Positions 34,985-44,830 of a DNA stretch of 64,000 bases are shown one piece after another. The DNA lies in contig CM068373.1 in the NCBI GenBank assembly GCA_034769895.1, positions 25,506,120-25,570,119 of the forward strand, in the 5' to 3' direction. Below the pieces are notes generated by a model, which was not told the origin of the DNA, did no database searches, and saw only the letters and a program-made list of their open reading frames with translations. This stretch comes from Magicicada septendecula. Taxonomy: Eukaryota > Arthropoda > Insecta > Hemiptera > Cicadidae. The position numbers and the translations under genes were made by a program. Each line of letters starts with the position of its first letter. The first letter of the stretch is position 1.

Positions 34985-35358
34985 TTCTTCTTCTTCTCCA
35001 CTTCAGGCATTAGGTCAAAGATCTGTTGCGCCCTCCGGCCGTGATAGAACTCACGCCCCACCCCAGCCAGAGAGATATTAGCCAACCTCAACCTCAGAGA
35101 GATATTAACCCAAGCCCATTGGCAAGCCCTGGGGGGGGGGGGTAAAGTGTTGTTTATGTGTGTTGTATATATTGTGTGCCCTTGTTACTTATATGGCCCG
35201 GGAATGCCAGAGAACACGTACGTATTATTTGTCCGCGTTAAGTGCGGGTGGACGAGCAAATCGAGCCGTGACCTTGACTCGATCCTACCACATCGACAGC
35301 ACAACAACGCTCTGATTACGAGTCAGAGTCTACCACTGTGCCGGCTGGCCCACTATAA
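34985..35358 (-). mobile_element. tRNA-derived SINE with GAA tail
   Basis: On the minus strand the head at 35354-35263 reads like a tRNA: A box CGGCACAGTGGTAGA (35329-35345), anticodon arm CTCTGA-CTCGTAA-TCAGAG (anticodon CGT, Thr-like) and B box GGATCGAGTCA (35275-35285). The body has two repeats of TAATATCTCTCTG and a poly(C) run (35130-35142 as G on plus). It ends GACCTAATGCCTGAAG then GAAGAAGAAGAA. That 3' end resembles the LINE end at 43270 (AACCTAATTCTTGAAG...GAAGAAG), suggesting the LINE supplies its reverse transcriptase. Confidence 0.7.
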
Positions 35359-36585
35359 ATAAAATACATTTCAAAAATGCCCATTCTTAACATGAATTTT
35401 TATGGTAATTTTTTAAAATAAAATAATTTTGTGTCCAGGAAATGAAATTATAATTCCTGCATTTTAATTTAAACTATCTATGAGTATAACAACTTGTGGC
35501 CACATAATTACATAAATATGTAATTAATGCGCGATTATCTGCGTACTTCTTCATAGAAATTATAATCTAACAGTAGTGCACTAACAATCAACAAACCGTA
35601 CAAATTTAGAGAAATTAAATTTCTCGTAATCTGTGTTGTAATTTGTGACGAAACGACGTTTCACCTGGCAATTCCTTACTCGGTCAATCAATCCATGACA
35701 ACTAGAAGAAACGTCGGTGATCTAGACTTTGATGATGTATCAGTTATGTAACTTATTCGTTTGTGCGCGCAAAACCTTCCTTCCAATATTTTTGTTAGGT
35801 TAGGTTAGGTTAGGTTAAGTTAGATTGGTTCACACTAGTTTAGATTGGTTAGTTGGCGTTCTTTCAATTTAGTACCTTTGTCTAAAAGTAAGACGGAGGC
35901 TTACGAATTTAATGTATAATAGGAAAGTCGTTGCCGTATTTACAATGTGATAATTATAATGTTTAAATAGTTACAAATGAACCGTGGAGATATAATAAAT
36001 ATGATTAGTCGAGTCAATGAAGCATTCTACCTTAGAATTCATTTGCTGTAGAAAGAACTGACATGGACTTTGTTAATATGTTCTTTGTGGTGTCTATATA
36101 AAAATTAAAAAAAAAACTTAGATGTTCTCCCTTAGTTTTAAAACCCTTCTCAGTGAGTAGAACGTAAAAAATAGAGCAGACATTTAAAATTGTTAGAATA
36201 TGAAATACTAAGAAAGTTCACTTTTTTATAGTAGTCAATGGTTTCCAAGTTATTAGGAGTTACGAAGTATGAGTACCACCCCGCTATCAATGTTACTTCG
36301 TGGCGGTTTCAGTTAAATGACTCACAAACAATAAATCTGATTAAGGAATTGCAGAAGTCAAAATCATGTTTATTGTACATGACAAAACTTAAGATGATCT
36401 ATATTCCTGTAGATACAATATTTTGTGAGGTTGGTTGATTGTTTACATATCATATTTTCTGACACAAACAATTTTTGACTCTCTCGTTAACTTAGAAGAT
36501 ATTACTGTAAAAAAATTTCCTGTTACCAAAATGGAATGTCATAAAATTAACTTTAACATTAACACAAAGATTTTGTAAAATATAT
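35359..36585. other. Non-coding with short telomere-type repeat
   Basis: AT-rich DNA without a gene. It includes the TTAGG run at 35795 and scattered short frames with no recognisable protein. Confidence 0.5.
35795..35824 (+). repeat. Interstitial (TTAGG)n telomere-type repeat
   Basis: Four perfect TTAGG units are followed by TTAAG and TTAGA. TTAGG is the ancestral arthropod telomere repeat. Such a short internal run does not mark a chromosome end. Confidence 0.85.
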
Positions 36586-36694
36586 AGAATCACTTGGTAC
36601 GTTTCACAGATTTTTTTTTAATTATGACAGCTGTTTCGACTACCTAAGCGATTGTCAAAGAGACGAATGAATTAAAACCTAAACACAGGATATA
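36586..36694 (-). repeat. Inverted partial copy of Penelope-like 3' region
   Basis: This is the reverse complement of 36998-37106: ACGTTTCACAGATT, GACAGCTGTTTCGACTACC and AAGCGATTGTCAAAGAGAC. With the forward copy it forms a foldback of about 110-bp arms around 300 bp. Confidence 0.8.
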
Positions 36695-36699
36695 ATCTG

Positions 36700-37165
36700 A
36701 ATGGAAAATATAAAAAATAACAAAAAAAATAACAAAAATGTAACAAATGAACAAACTGAATTCTTTGTATCCCTTTATTAAAAGCTGTTATTTAGTTTAG
36801 TTTATTTTATATTTTGGATTCAGATTACATTTAGTTTAGTTAATTTTATATTTTTCATTCAGATTTTATTTAGTTTTTAAAGACACCTGACTTTCCCTTG
36901 GCTCTTGCACCCCCCTCTCCATCTCAACACCCTCACAGATGTTCCAATACACGCCCTAAACAGATGGTCACCACCACCACCACCTTTACTAACACATCCT
37001 GTGTTTAGGTTTTAAATCATTCGTCTCTTTGACAATCGCTTAGGTAGTCGAAACAGCTGTCAGAGTTAAATAAAATCTGTGAAACGTACCAAGTGTATTT
37101 ATATATTTTACAAAACTTTTGTATTAATATGTTTCACCAAGTGCCCAACGAGTCATCAATTAATA
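36700..37165 (+). repeat. Penelope-like 3' fragment, second copy
   Basis: It matches 33410-33805 almost throughout: NEQTEF codons at about 36747, TTCCCTTGGCTCTTGCAC, CAGATGGTCACCACCACCAC, GTAGTCGAAACAGCTGTCAG and GTTTCACCAAGTGCCCAAC. It contains an extra tandem copy of a 45-bp TTTAGTTNATTTTATATTTT segment (36790-36880). Confidence 0.8.
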
Positions 37166-37167
37166 TC

Positions 37168-37763
37168 GTTTAACATTAATGTTGCTATTTTATAAGGTCA
37201 GTAGCAACAACCACATTATAATCAACTAATTGTGTGTATTTCTAATCTTTTCGGAAAGGTTTGGAAATATTCCTTCTGTAATCTGTTAATACGTAAACAT
37301 TTTTTAAATCCCTTTTGCCCATCATTAATTTACATTATTATCACTATGCTAAAAGTTTTATGACTTTTGAACCTATTTACTTAGATGCTATTGGGCTTTG
37401 AAATTTAGTTCATTTTAGTGATTACATCAACTGAAAATATATAATGCTAAATAACCCCAAAATATTAAAATCAACAAAATAAAGCTTCTTTTATGATAAA
37501 CAATCTGTTTATATTTTTAACTTTATCTTTCTAAGTCAGTACTACTAACACTTTATGAGGCGTGACTGAAGATAGCACTTCATTTCACCCACACCAAAAA
37601 AAAAAACTTTTGACTCTAAGTAACTCGAAAACCATACGTCGAATAAAAATAGTACACATAAACGAGTTTAGCATTATTTATATTGTATTTCCAACAATGT
37701 GTATTTTATGATAATGTTAGTATAAATAATGCAGTCATGGTCAAAAGACCCTGTGTGTTTTTC
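37168..37763. other. Non-coding, unclassified
   Basis: AT-rich DNA with no gene seen. Confidence 0.5.
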
Positions 37764-37767
37764 ATAC

Positions 37768-38314
37768 TGTTACGTAATGCAGAAAAAGTGTTATGTCATT
37801 ACGGAACGTTCTGGTACACTGGAGAACGGCTGTAATGCATACGTGACACTTGACATGTGAGGCAGTACTACGTAATGCGGCACGTCTCGTGCGTTCTGGA
37901 AGCATCTCACTTAGCCCAGCGGTGCGTGTTCCTCCGAGGGTCCTCTAGAATTTTTGATGGCTTGTTAAGGACGCATGTTATGGAACACCACTGTAGACTA
38001 TAAATAGCCCATACCTGCTGCTTAGTTTTAAGTTTATTGTTGGGCGATTACAAGTGATACTGTGTGCGTTCAAGTGGTTATTAGTGAAGTGCTGTGTTTT
38101 ATAATCGGGCGGTATATTGTAATTCAATTGTGTTTTAATATTACTTGACATTTTACTGCGTGTTAACAATTTTTATTTGATTTGTTGTAAGACACTGTGT
38201 TGTTAATTACGAACTCTTTAACTGTGAAAATGAAAGCTGGTGATTAGTGACTTAATTGGGTCTTGTATTTTGTTTTCCACTGTACCTACGACGATCAAGT
38301 AGACCGTCATAACA
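37768..38314 (+). mobile_element. Solo LTR E (gypsy-like, TSD atac)
   Basis: It runs from TGTTACGTAATGCAG to CGTCATAACA, flanked by atac (37764-37767, 38315-38318), 547 bp. It is closely related to LTRs D and C, with TATA box GACTATAAATAGCCC at about 37997 and the 3' block TGAAAGCTGGTG ... TTCCACTGTACC. No internal region adjoins. Confidence 0.82.
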
Positions 38315-38318
38315 ATAC

Positions 38319-38990
38319 TTTTTTAGAAAATTCGCAATGTTTCTGTTGTTATTTGTTATTAAATGAAAATTATTAAAAATTCTTAGCTTAGTCATTAACT
38401 AACATTATACTATTTACTTAAATTGAAATTTTTAAATTTTTTTCTAACAATTTCTTTTTTAAATATGAGACATAGAATGTTAAGTTATTTTAGTGATATA
38501 ATTGAAATATTTTCTATTTTTCATAAATAACTGGAAAAATATTGAATGTAACAAAGAACGGTAGACATAGAGCTTGTTAAGGAATAATATTTATTATAAT
38601 TCTTTGTATGATTAATACGTTGCAAGTTTAGTTGTTTAAATACGATGGTAAACTTGACTGAATTTCTAACTATACAGGCCAGCACAGAAAAGGTCCCAGG
38701 AATAGCGTTGTACATTTAGCCACCTGTAAAATAATAAAATGCTATATTAGTAAAGATATTAATATAAACATTTTTTAAATCGATTTCCTGTATTTGTTTA
38801 CAGTTTTTATTGATCTAACATTTTCTATTTGACTATCATGAGAAATGTTAATTCAAAGCTGCAGATATTTTGTAAATTTCACTGCCCATACTTTGAATTT
38901 ATCATTTCAATTTCCCTCTCGTCTTTCAAAATATTTTTGACCATACTTACTTAATCAGCTACCATGAAAACTACGTAGGCCTACACTATT
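38319..38990. other. Non-coding, unclassified
   Basis: AT-rich DNA with no gene seen. Confidence 0.5.
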
Positions 38991-39254
38991 TTAAGGGGAT
39001 ATGGCACTGAAAGTCACAAAAAAATTCAAATTTTTCAATTTTTTTAAATCTATGAAATGTTAGGAAACAGGGAAATGTGATGAAACATGTTTCTGAAGGT
39101 AGTAAGTGTCATATTTTTAAGGTTTTTTAGAACCGTACCAAAATGCGAAATTGGCGGTTGGCGAGTAATTTGTTCAGTAATGAACACAATATTAGGCTAT
39201 GCACTACTAAACTCTGCTCTAAGTATGTTATTATATTGAACTACATGTATATAT

Positions 39255-41096
39255 TGTAACGTACCGCTTAATGTGAGGTGTGCACTTGCGAAAGTGTTAT
39301 TATATGCCTCACGCAGTATGCGTCACTTTTGAATTATACTAACTGACGTTTTAAACGATATAAATAAAGGATTTCGTTTATCTTGTTTTACTCAATCTAA
39401 AAGAAATCGAGAGTGTGTGATTTGGGGTCAAGGAGGTAATTTGTTCAGCCTTATGCAGAAGAGAGAGTAAGTATCAAATTTGCCCCTCTGTTGTGACGAT
39501 TCCTTCTGTATGTTGTGCTGAAATTTTCATTAACTACCCACTACAATAAATTATAACACGTTATAATTCAATATTAATTTTCAATAATATTACTTTATTG
39601 ATTATTGACTTTTGTCTCCAGCCACCAAAGTATAGGTATCACAATTAATCTTTTTAAAAAGAAAACATCCTCTCGCCTTTGCCGAGTAAACATAGATCTG
39701 TCTAAAGAACAAAACATATATGTTGTTATTTAACCAATATTACACTATAATAAAATACATCAGTTATTACATAATTCTTATTAATTCCCCAGGGTTCAGG
39801 GTGAATTCTTTCTGTTATGAGAGTGTCAGAAATGGCTAAATGCTACGCTTTACAAATATAAGAAATTAATAAATAATTTGGTTTAATTTTCAGATATTAC
39901 GTAGTTTCCGGAACTGCCGTAAGAGAGCAGCATGTATTTGTTTACTTTTGAAATAAACATATGATACAATTAATATTTTTTGTTCTATTTCACTATTAAA
40001 AACCGAGTTTTCTTCTGGATTTATTACGAAAAATGTTTATATTACCTCGCTCCGTGTTGTCCTTACTGGGTTGAAGTTTTATTCTGTGATGAGGTACGTC
40101 TTGCGTTATTATTTCCTTTACATTTCGAGTATTTTCTGATTGTCTACTAGAAGTAGGCAGAACTATATTGGATCCTCAGAATGTTTTCATCCACTGGTTT
40201 TTAAGGTATATCACCATTTAATTTGGATTCTTCAGGTATGATTAGTTAGTATTCACTTTGTTTATTACTCTTGCGTGAATTTCGCCTCCTCCAACGTCCA
40301 AAAAAGGTTATTTTTTTATAATTTTTGACGCATCGATTCTTCAACTCTCTGGTTCAGTTCAAAATTTTTTTTTCTTATTAACAATACTTGTTATTTTCCA
40401 TCACTCTTAGTAACACATAGTATTTTTATTATGTAGGCAGTTTGTGATTATTATAAATTTATATTTTTATTTATGGAAAAATAATTCCCTTCCATTCCCG
40501 TTTATTTACTAATTTAATTCACATAATATGTTTTGGTTAATTTTTTTTTATGACCTTGTATATAAATATTTTATCATTTTATTATCATTAAATAAATTTA
40601 TATATTATTTATTTAGTATCGAATAGTGTTCATACCCGGTACTACTTCCTGTTGTCCTTTCCTTCCTAGGATTATTTTAATTTTATATTATCTTTGGTAG
40701 TTAAAATTTTTATGTCTTTTAAAATTAACCCTGGGTTTTCTTACAATCTAACATAATTATTTGAAACAATATAATATTAACTTGGGTATAACAAATTGTG
40801 GTTCATACAATATAAATTACAGTAAATAAATAAAATTACAAAAATCAATTAGTATTATTACATACTACTTCCATAGTTTTATCCTATCCAAAACATACAG
40901 CACAGTTTAGTAACACATTAATTTCACTTTGGTTTTTCACCTCAATGGGTACACTAGAACTCACTTCGCACTATATACCACTCGAATTGTTTATTATGTG
41001 GAGTGATATAATTAAATTTTGAGCGAGCTTTAGTTCTACCCATTTCTGACTTTTATTCTCATGATTTACTTTATTGGGACCGGGTTATGTACCGTT

Positions 41097-41099
<3 letters not shown>
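39255..41099. mobile_element. LTR-like insertion (1.85 kb, TG...CA ends)
   Basis: The left end TGTAACGTACCG and the right end TACCGTTACA are imperfect inverted termini, with atat on both sides (39251-39254, 41100-41103). The right side is inside a TA run, so the duplication is weak evidence. GATATAAATAAAGG at about 39357 resembles a TATA box. No coding sequence is present. It could be one long solo LTR or a non-autonomous element. Confidence 0.4.

Positions 41100-41132
<33 letters not shown>
41100..41132. repeat. (TA)n microsatellite
   Basis: A pure TA run beside the right end of the LTR-like insertion. Confidence 0.9.
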
Positions 41133-41136
<4 letters not shown>

Positions 41137-42105
41137 TACTGATTATTAGCCACTAACGATGTTATTACTAATTGCTTTAATCAGCTGACATGAACAATAA
41201 AATACAAAAATAGTCAGCTGATGTTCTCAGTAGTGTTGTCCTGCTGCTCGTAAACAGTGTGTGAACATACCATTATCGTGTTTAAGTATTATATTAAGTG
41301 TTATAAGTATGGGTAGACCATCCAAAAAAAGACAAAACATTAAACAAAAAATAGAAGTAATAGAAAAAAGCGGTATATCAAATTTTTTCCAGTTTTGTCA
41401 ATTTAGCAGGCCTAGGCCTAAATGCTTATTATGATATAAAAAAATGTAAAATATATATAAGACCCTTATACAAATTTATAATGTTATAGTACATGTCAAA
41501 CTTATAAATTAACTAGTGTTAAAACTTGTAAACAAATTACTTATTGGTCTAAATATGTCAATACCTTGTCAAATTCGACAAGGTAACTTTCAACGAGTTA
41601 TTTTCGCAAATCAGTTCTTTTATAATTTTTAATATTCAAATTGATATTACTCAAAAACTACTAATATTGCAGGGTTAAAATTTGTACCATTCACTCATGG
41701 GAATTTGACCTAATTATTTAGGTAGAATTATGTATGTCACATTATTAGAAACTGAGATAAAATTTTTTTTTGAACGTAAAGATTTTTTAAAAATAACATT
41801 TAATTGTCTGTATAAAATCCAAATATAAAGCTACAATTACAATTCTATCTAACTTTTTAGAGGTTATCGTTACCTATAAATTGGCACTTTGTTCATGAAA
41901 ATCCAATTGTTAGAACATGAGTTATATCAAAGTTTATACATTACATATATTTTTCAAAAACAAATTCGGACTATTTATACAGTACTAATGAGAAAAAAAA
42001 CTTTTTTTCCATTTATGGTCATTTTTTATCACTATAAAACAGATGAAGGTAGTCTGAAATGTCTAATATGTTTAATATAGAAGTTAGCATTTTCAGTGCC
42101 ATATC

Positions 42106-42654
42106 AATATACAAAAGAAATTTCTAAAGTTTAAAGATAACTTTATACCAGTACAACATAATATAGGCTACCAATAAAATTTCAACTACCATAGTTCTTA
42201 CTCATGTTTTCACATAAAATTAATATTTGACTATCTTAAGAAAAAAATTTTCAAAAGATCTAAATTTTATATTTTTCCTCATCAAGTTTTGACTCCCCTA
42301 GTTGCTCTACACTATATTTTACCTTATATTCTTACCTAGCGACCTGAAAGAAAAAGTGTACAGAATTTCATCAATTAATTCCGAATAATTTACAAAAGGA
42401 AACTTTTTCTCATTTTAATTTCCCATTAGAGTTTAAACGGTTTTTAACAGAGAAATCATCACAACACGATGTTTGATTTTGTGCATTTTAAAAACACGCG
42501 TCACTGGAAAATTTCAAACACCTTTAAATAGTGAATACATTGACAGGTACATCTGGAAATTAACAGGTTTTCAGGGGAAATGCACGTCTTGCAGCAAACT
42601 AAAGATTTTAGTTCTACCACTGAGCTGTAGATGTCGTTCAACTGACACTCGTAC
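42106..42654. other. Non-coding, unclassified
   Basis: AT-rich DNA with no gene seen. Confidence 0.5.
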
Positions 42655-43070
42655 TGTAATATGAGCGCGTTTGATTCAGACAACTGTAAATATAAACTGC
42701 GGCTGACGATGTATGGAGGCCAATAAATTATCCCATTATTTGAGGTCGGAATTTCTCGTAAGAATACACATAATAACTACATTAAGTAAATATATGTGTA
42801 TGCAGATATTGAGATATTTTACTTTGATAAGTTTCAGAGAGAATTTCGAGATGTAAAATGAAAACCGCAAGAAAGGTTCTTATTTGTTATGCTAAGTTAA
42901 AACAGCAAAACAAAAGAAAGACTGCCTCATTACTAAGGACTGCTCATTAAGGCAGACAAGAATGGGTGGGTAGACGGTGAAATTTAAGTAACTTTCTGAT
43001 ATTCAGATAAGAATGATCAAACCCTCTAATTTTGAAATACGTCTAACAAACGTTTGTTTGTTTCTTTCGT
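42655..43070 (+). repeat. Diverged older copy of the duplicated unit
   Basis: It aligns with 44070-44705: ATATGAGCGCGTTTGATTCA, CTCGTAAGAATACACATAA, TAAGTTTCAGAGAGAA, TTATTTGTTATGCTAAGTT, GACTGCCTCATTAC and AAGTAACTTTCTGA. Identity is clearly lower than between the two recent units, and it also covers bases left of their breakpoint, so it is an older dispersed or tandem copy. Confidence 0.75.
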
Positions 43071-43262
43071 TTGCGTACATAATTTATAACGAGGCACTAT
43101 CGTTTCCATTGACACCTAAATAAGAAGTTAGAAAGTAGACTTTTAATAACTTCTGCGAAATATTTATAAACTAAACTTAAAAAGGATTGTAACGTCTGTT
43201 AAATGTAGTAAAAGATTTTAAATTAAGCCTGAATTTAGCTGGTGAAAATAAACTTACATTGA

Positions 43263-43835
43263 TCATACAATCTTCTTCTTCTTCTGCTCTTCAAGAATTA
43301 GGTTACATAAACCTGCTCCCGGTACCCATATCATCCTTGGACGACCCACGTCTCTTCTACCAAAGGCTTTATAGTTCCGTGCCGCTTTCAGGAATCGATC
43401 CTTTGTTATCCTTTGCAGATTATCCCACAATTGTATTCTGTAAATTGAAATAATTACATTTATGTCCTTTACTTCGAGTTCTGCTCTAATATCCTCATTC
43501 ATTATTCTATCTTGCAATGTATAGTCCTAATTTAAAGTATTTTGAAGAAACTTCATTTCAGCACTTTGAATCTTGCCGCATTCCTTTTCTGTCATGACCC
43601 ACGCCTCACTCGCATAAATCAATGTGTGTATTGCAATTATCTTGTAAAATTTAATCCTTGTGCTGTTCCTTGTTTTATATCTAAGGTTTCTATAAATCGT
43701 ACTACAAGTATTCCTAAATTTATTTATCTTCTCTTTTATATCATATTCAGATTCATAGCTTACAGCACATCCGAGGTATTTGAAACGGCTTACTTGTAAT
43801 TTAACCTTTTTCGTCAAAATAAAACCAGCAAATAA
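43263..43835 (-). pseudogene. LINE RT C-terminal remnant with GAA tail
   Basis: From 43817 on the minus strand: VSRFKYLGCAVSYESEYDI, KINKFRNTCSTIYRNL, LIYASEAWVMTEKE and SAEMKFLQ. After a break come NEDIRAELEV, the degraded W--H--RM region and GRRDVGRPRMIW. This is the post-RT region of a common insect LINE. It ends in GAAGAAGAAGAAG (plus-strand CTTCTTCTTC at 43270), the tail motif shared with 62058 and the SINE at 34985. It is 5'-truncated with several breaks. Confidence 0.75.
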
Positions 43836-44298
43836 CCTTGTCTGTCATACATACAATACAAATAGCATATGGCTCAAATTAGTTTAGTTAGTCCCGCGAA
43901 TATTGGTAACAGTTCCGGGAACTGGTTTTTTCAAGACATACCCGACTACTGATAGTGTGCCGGCTTAGTGAGAATATGAAGGTGTTTAATTGTGTTCTTA
44001 TGTTCAGGAATATTGTGTTCATTAACTTTGTGACCTTTTATTAATTGTATATAACTAGAAGTTCTATTGTAATATGAGTGCATTTGATTCAGACAAGTGT
44101 AAGTATAAACTATGGGTAACGATGCGTGGTGTTTAATAAATTATACGTTATTATTTAATTGATCCGTTTCTCGTAAGAATACACATAAATAGTGAGTTTA
44201 AGCAAACTGAGTTTATGCAATATTGAGCTATGTTACTTAAATAAGTTTCAGAGAGAACTGAGGATCTAAAATTAAAGCCGCACAACAGTTAGCTATTT

Positions 44299-44521
44299 TA
44301 TTCTTCGTATTGTTTAAATTAGCAGCCATCCTTACTATTTCTTTTATGAATTTGCTAACTGCTATAATTTTTTATTGTTCGACTAAACTTTTCGTCATTA
44401 CTAACATCTTCAGGTCTTAAACAACCTAGGTCGTTGTTTAAGACCTGAAGATGTCAGTAATGACGAAAAGTTTAGTCGAACAATAAAAAATTATAGCAGT
44501 TAGCAAATTCATAAAAGAAAT
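44299..44521. mobile_element. 223-bp palindromic insertion with 12-bp duplication
   Basis: It is absent from unit 2. It is flanked by AGTTAGCTATTT at 44287-44298 and 44522-44533. A 35-bp lead is followed by a near-perfect palindrome (44334-44524, arms about 93 bp) centred on AACAACCTAGGTCGTTGTTT. Each arm carries CTGAAGA-T-GTC...GAC-GAAA (plus 44445-44468; minus 44390-44413). The long duplication argues against a classic DNA transposon and fits target-primed insertion. Confidence 0.85.
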
Positions 44522-44684
44522 AGTTAGCTATTTGTTATGCTAAGTTGAAACAACAAAATAAAAAGACTGCCTCATTACCAAGTACTGCTCGTTAAAGCTG
44601 ACGAGAATCATGGCTAGACAATACAATTTAAGTAACTTTCTGAAATTCGAAGAATTTTTAAGAATTATGAAACCTTCTAATATA

Positions 44685-44830
44685 GAATTACGTCTAACTT
44701 AGGTGACAAGGTGCACCCTTGCTTAAGCCCTTTTGTGGTAGGAAATAATTCTGATAATTCTAAGCTTTTTTAATAACTTTGAAATTTGTACGTATTTTAT
44801 AGAATAGGTCTGCGAACAAGTCACTTACCA
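44685..44830 (-). pseudogene. LINE RT fragment (GLKQGC motif)
   Basis: On the minus strand: DLFYKIRTNFKVIKKA, then TTKGLKQGCTLSPK. The GLKQGC-LSP signature is RT block 4 of insect LINEs, just before the catalytic DD. Only about 45 codons survive. The equivalent fragment in unit 2 is at about 47630-47780 (GLNQG, then a stop). Confidence 0.5.

Larger units (their letters stand above)
38995..42105 (+). mobile_element. TIR DNA transposon remnant at TTAA (Kolobok- or piggyBac-like)
   Basis: TTAA (38991-38994) is followed by GGGGATATGGCACTGAAA. The mirror TTTCAGTGCCATATC lies at 42091-42105, giving 14 matching terminal bases (ATATGGCACTGAAA). The last few bases and the right TTAA are not preserved. 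Near the right third a frame begins MGRPSKKRQNIKQKIEVIEK (41310), possibly a transposase start, but it breaks after about 30 codons. The TTAA suggests Kolobok or piggyBac; no catalytic domain was recognised. A 1.8-kb LTR-like element is inserted in it. Confidence 0.5.

Noticed and set aside
35275..35345. A functional tRNA-Thr gene
   Set aside because: The B box is imperfect (GGATCGAGTCA), the acceptor stem does not close, and the sequence continues into a SINE body with a GAA tail.
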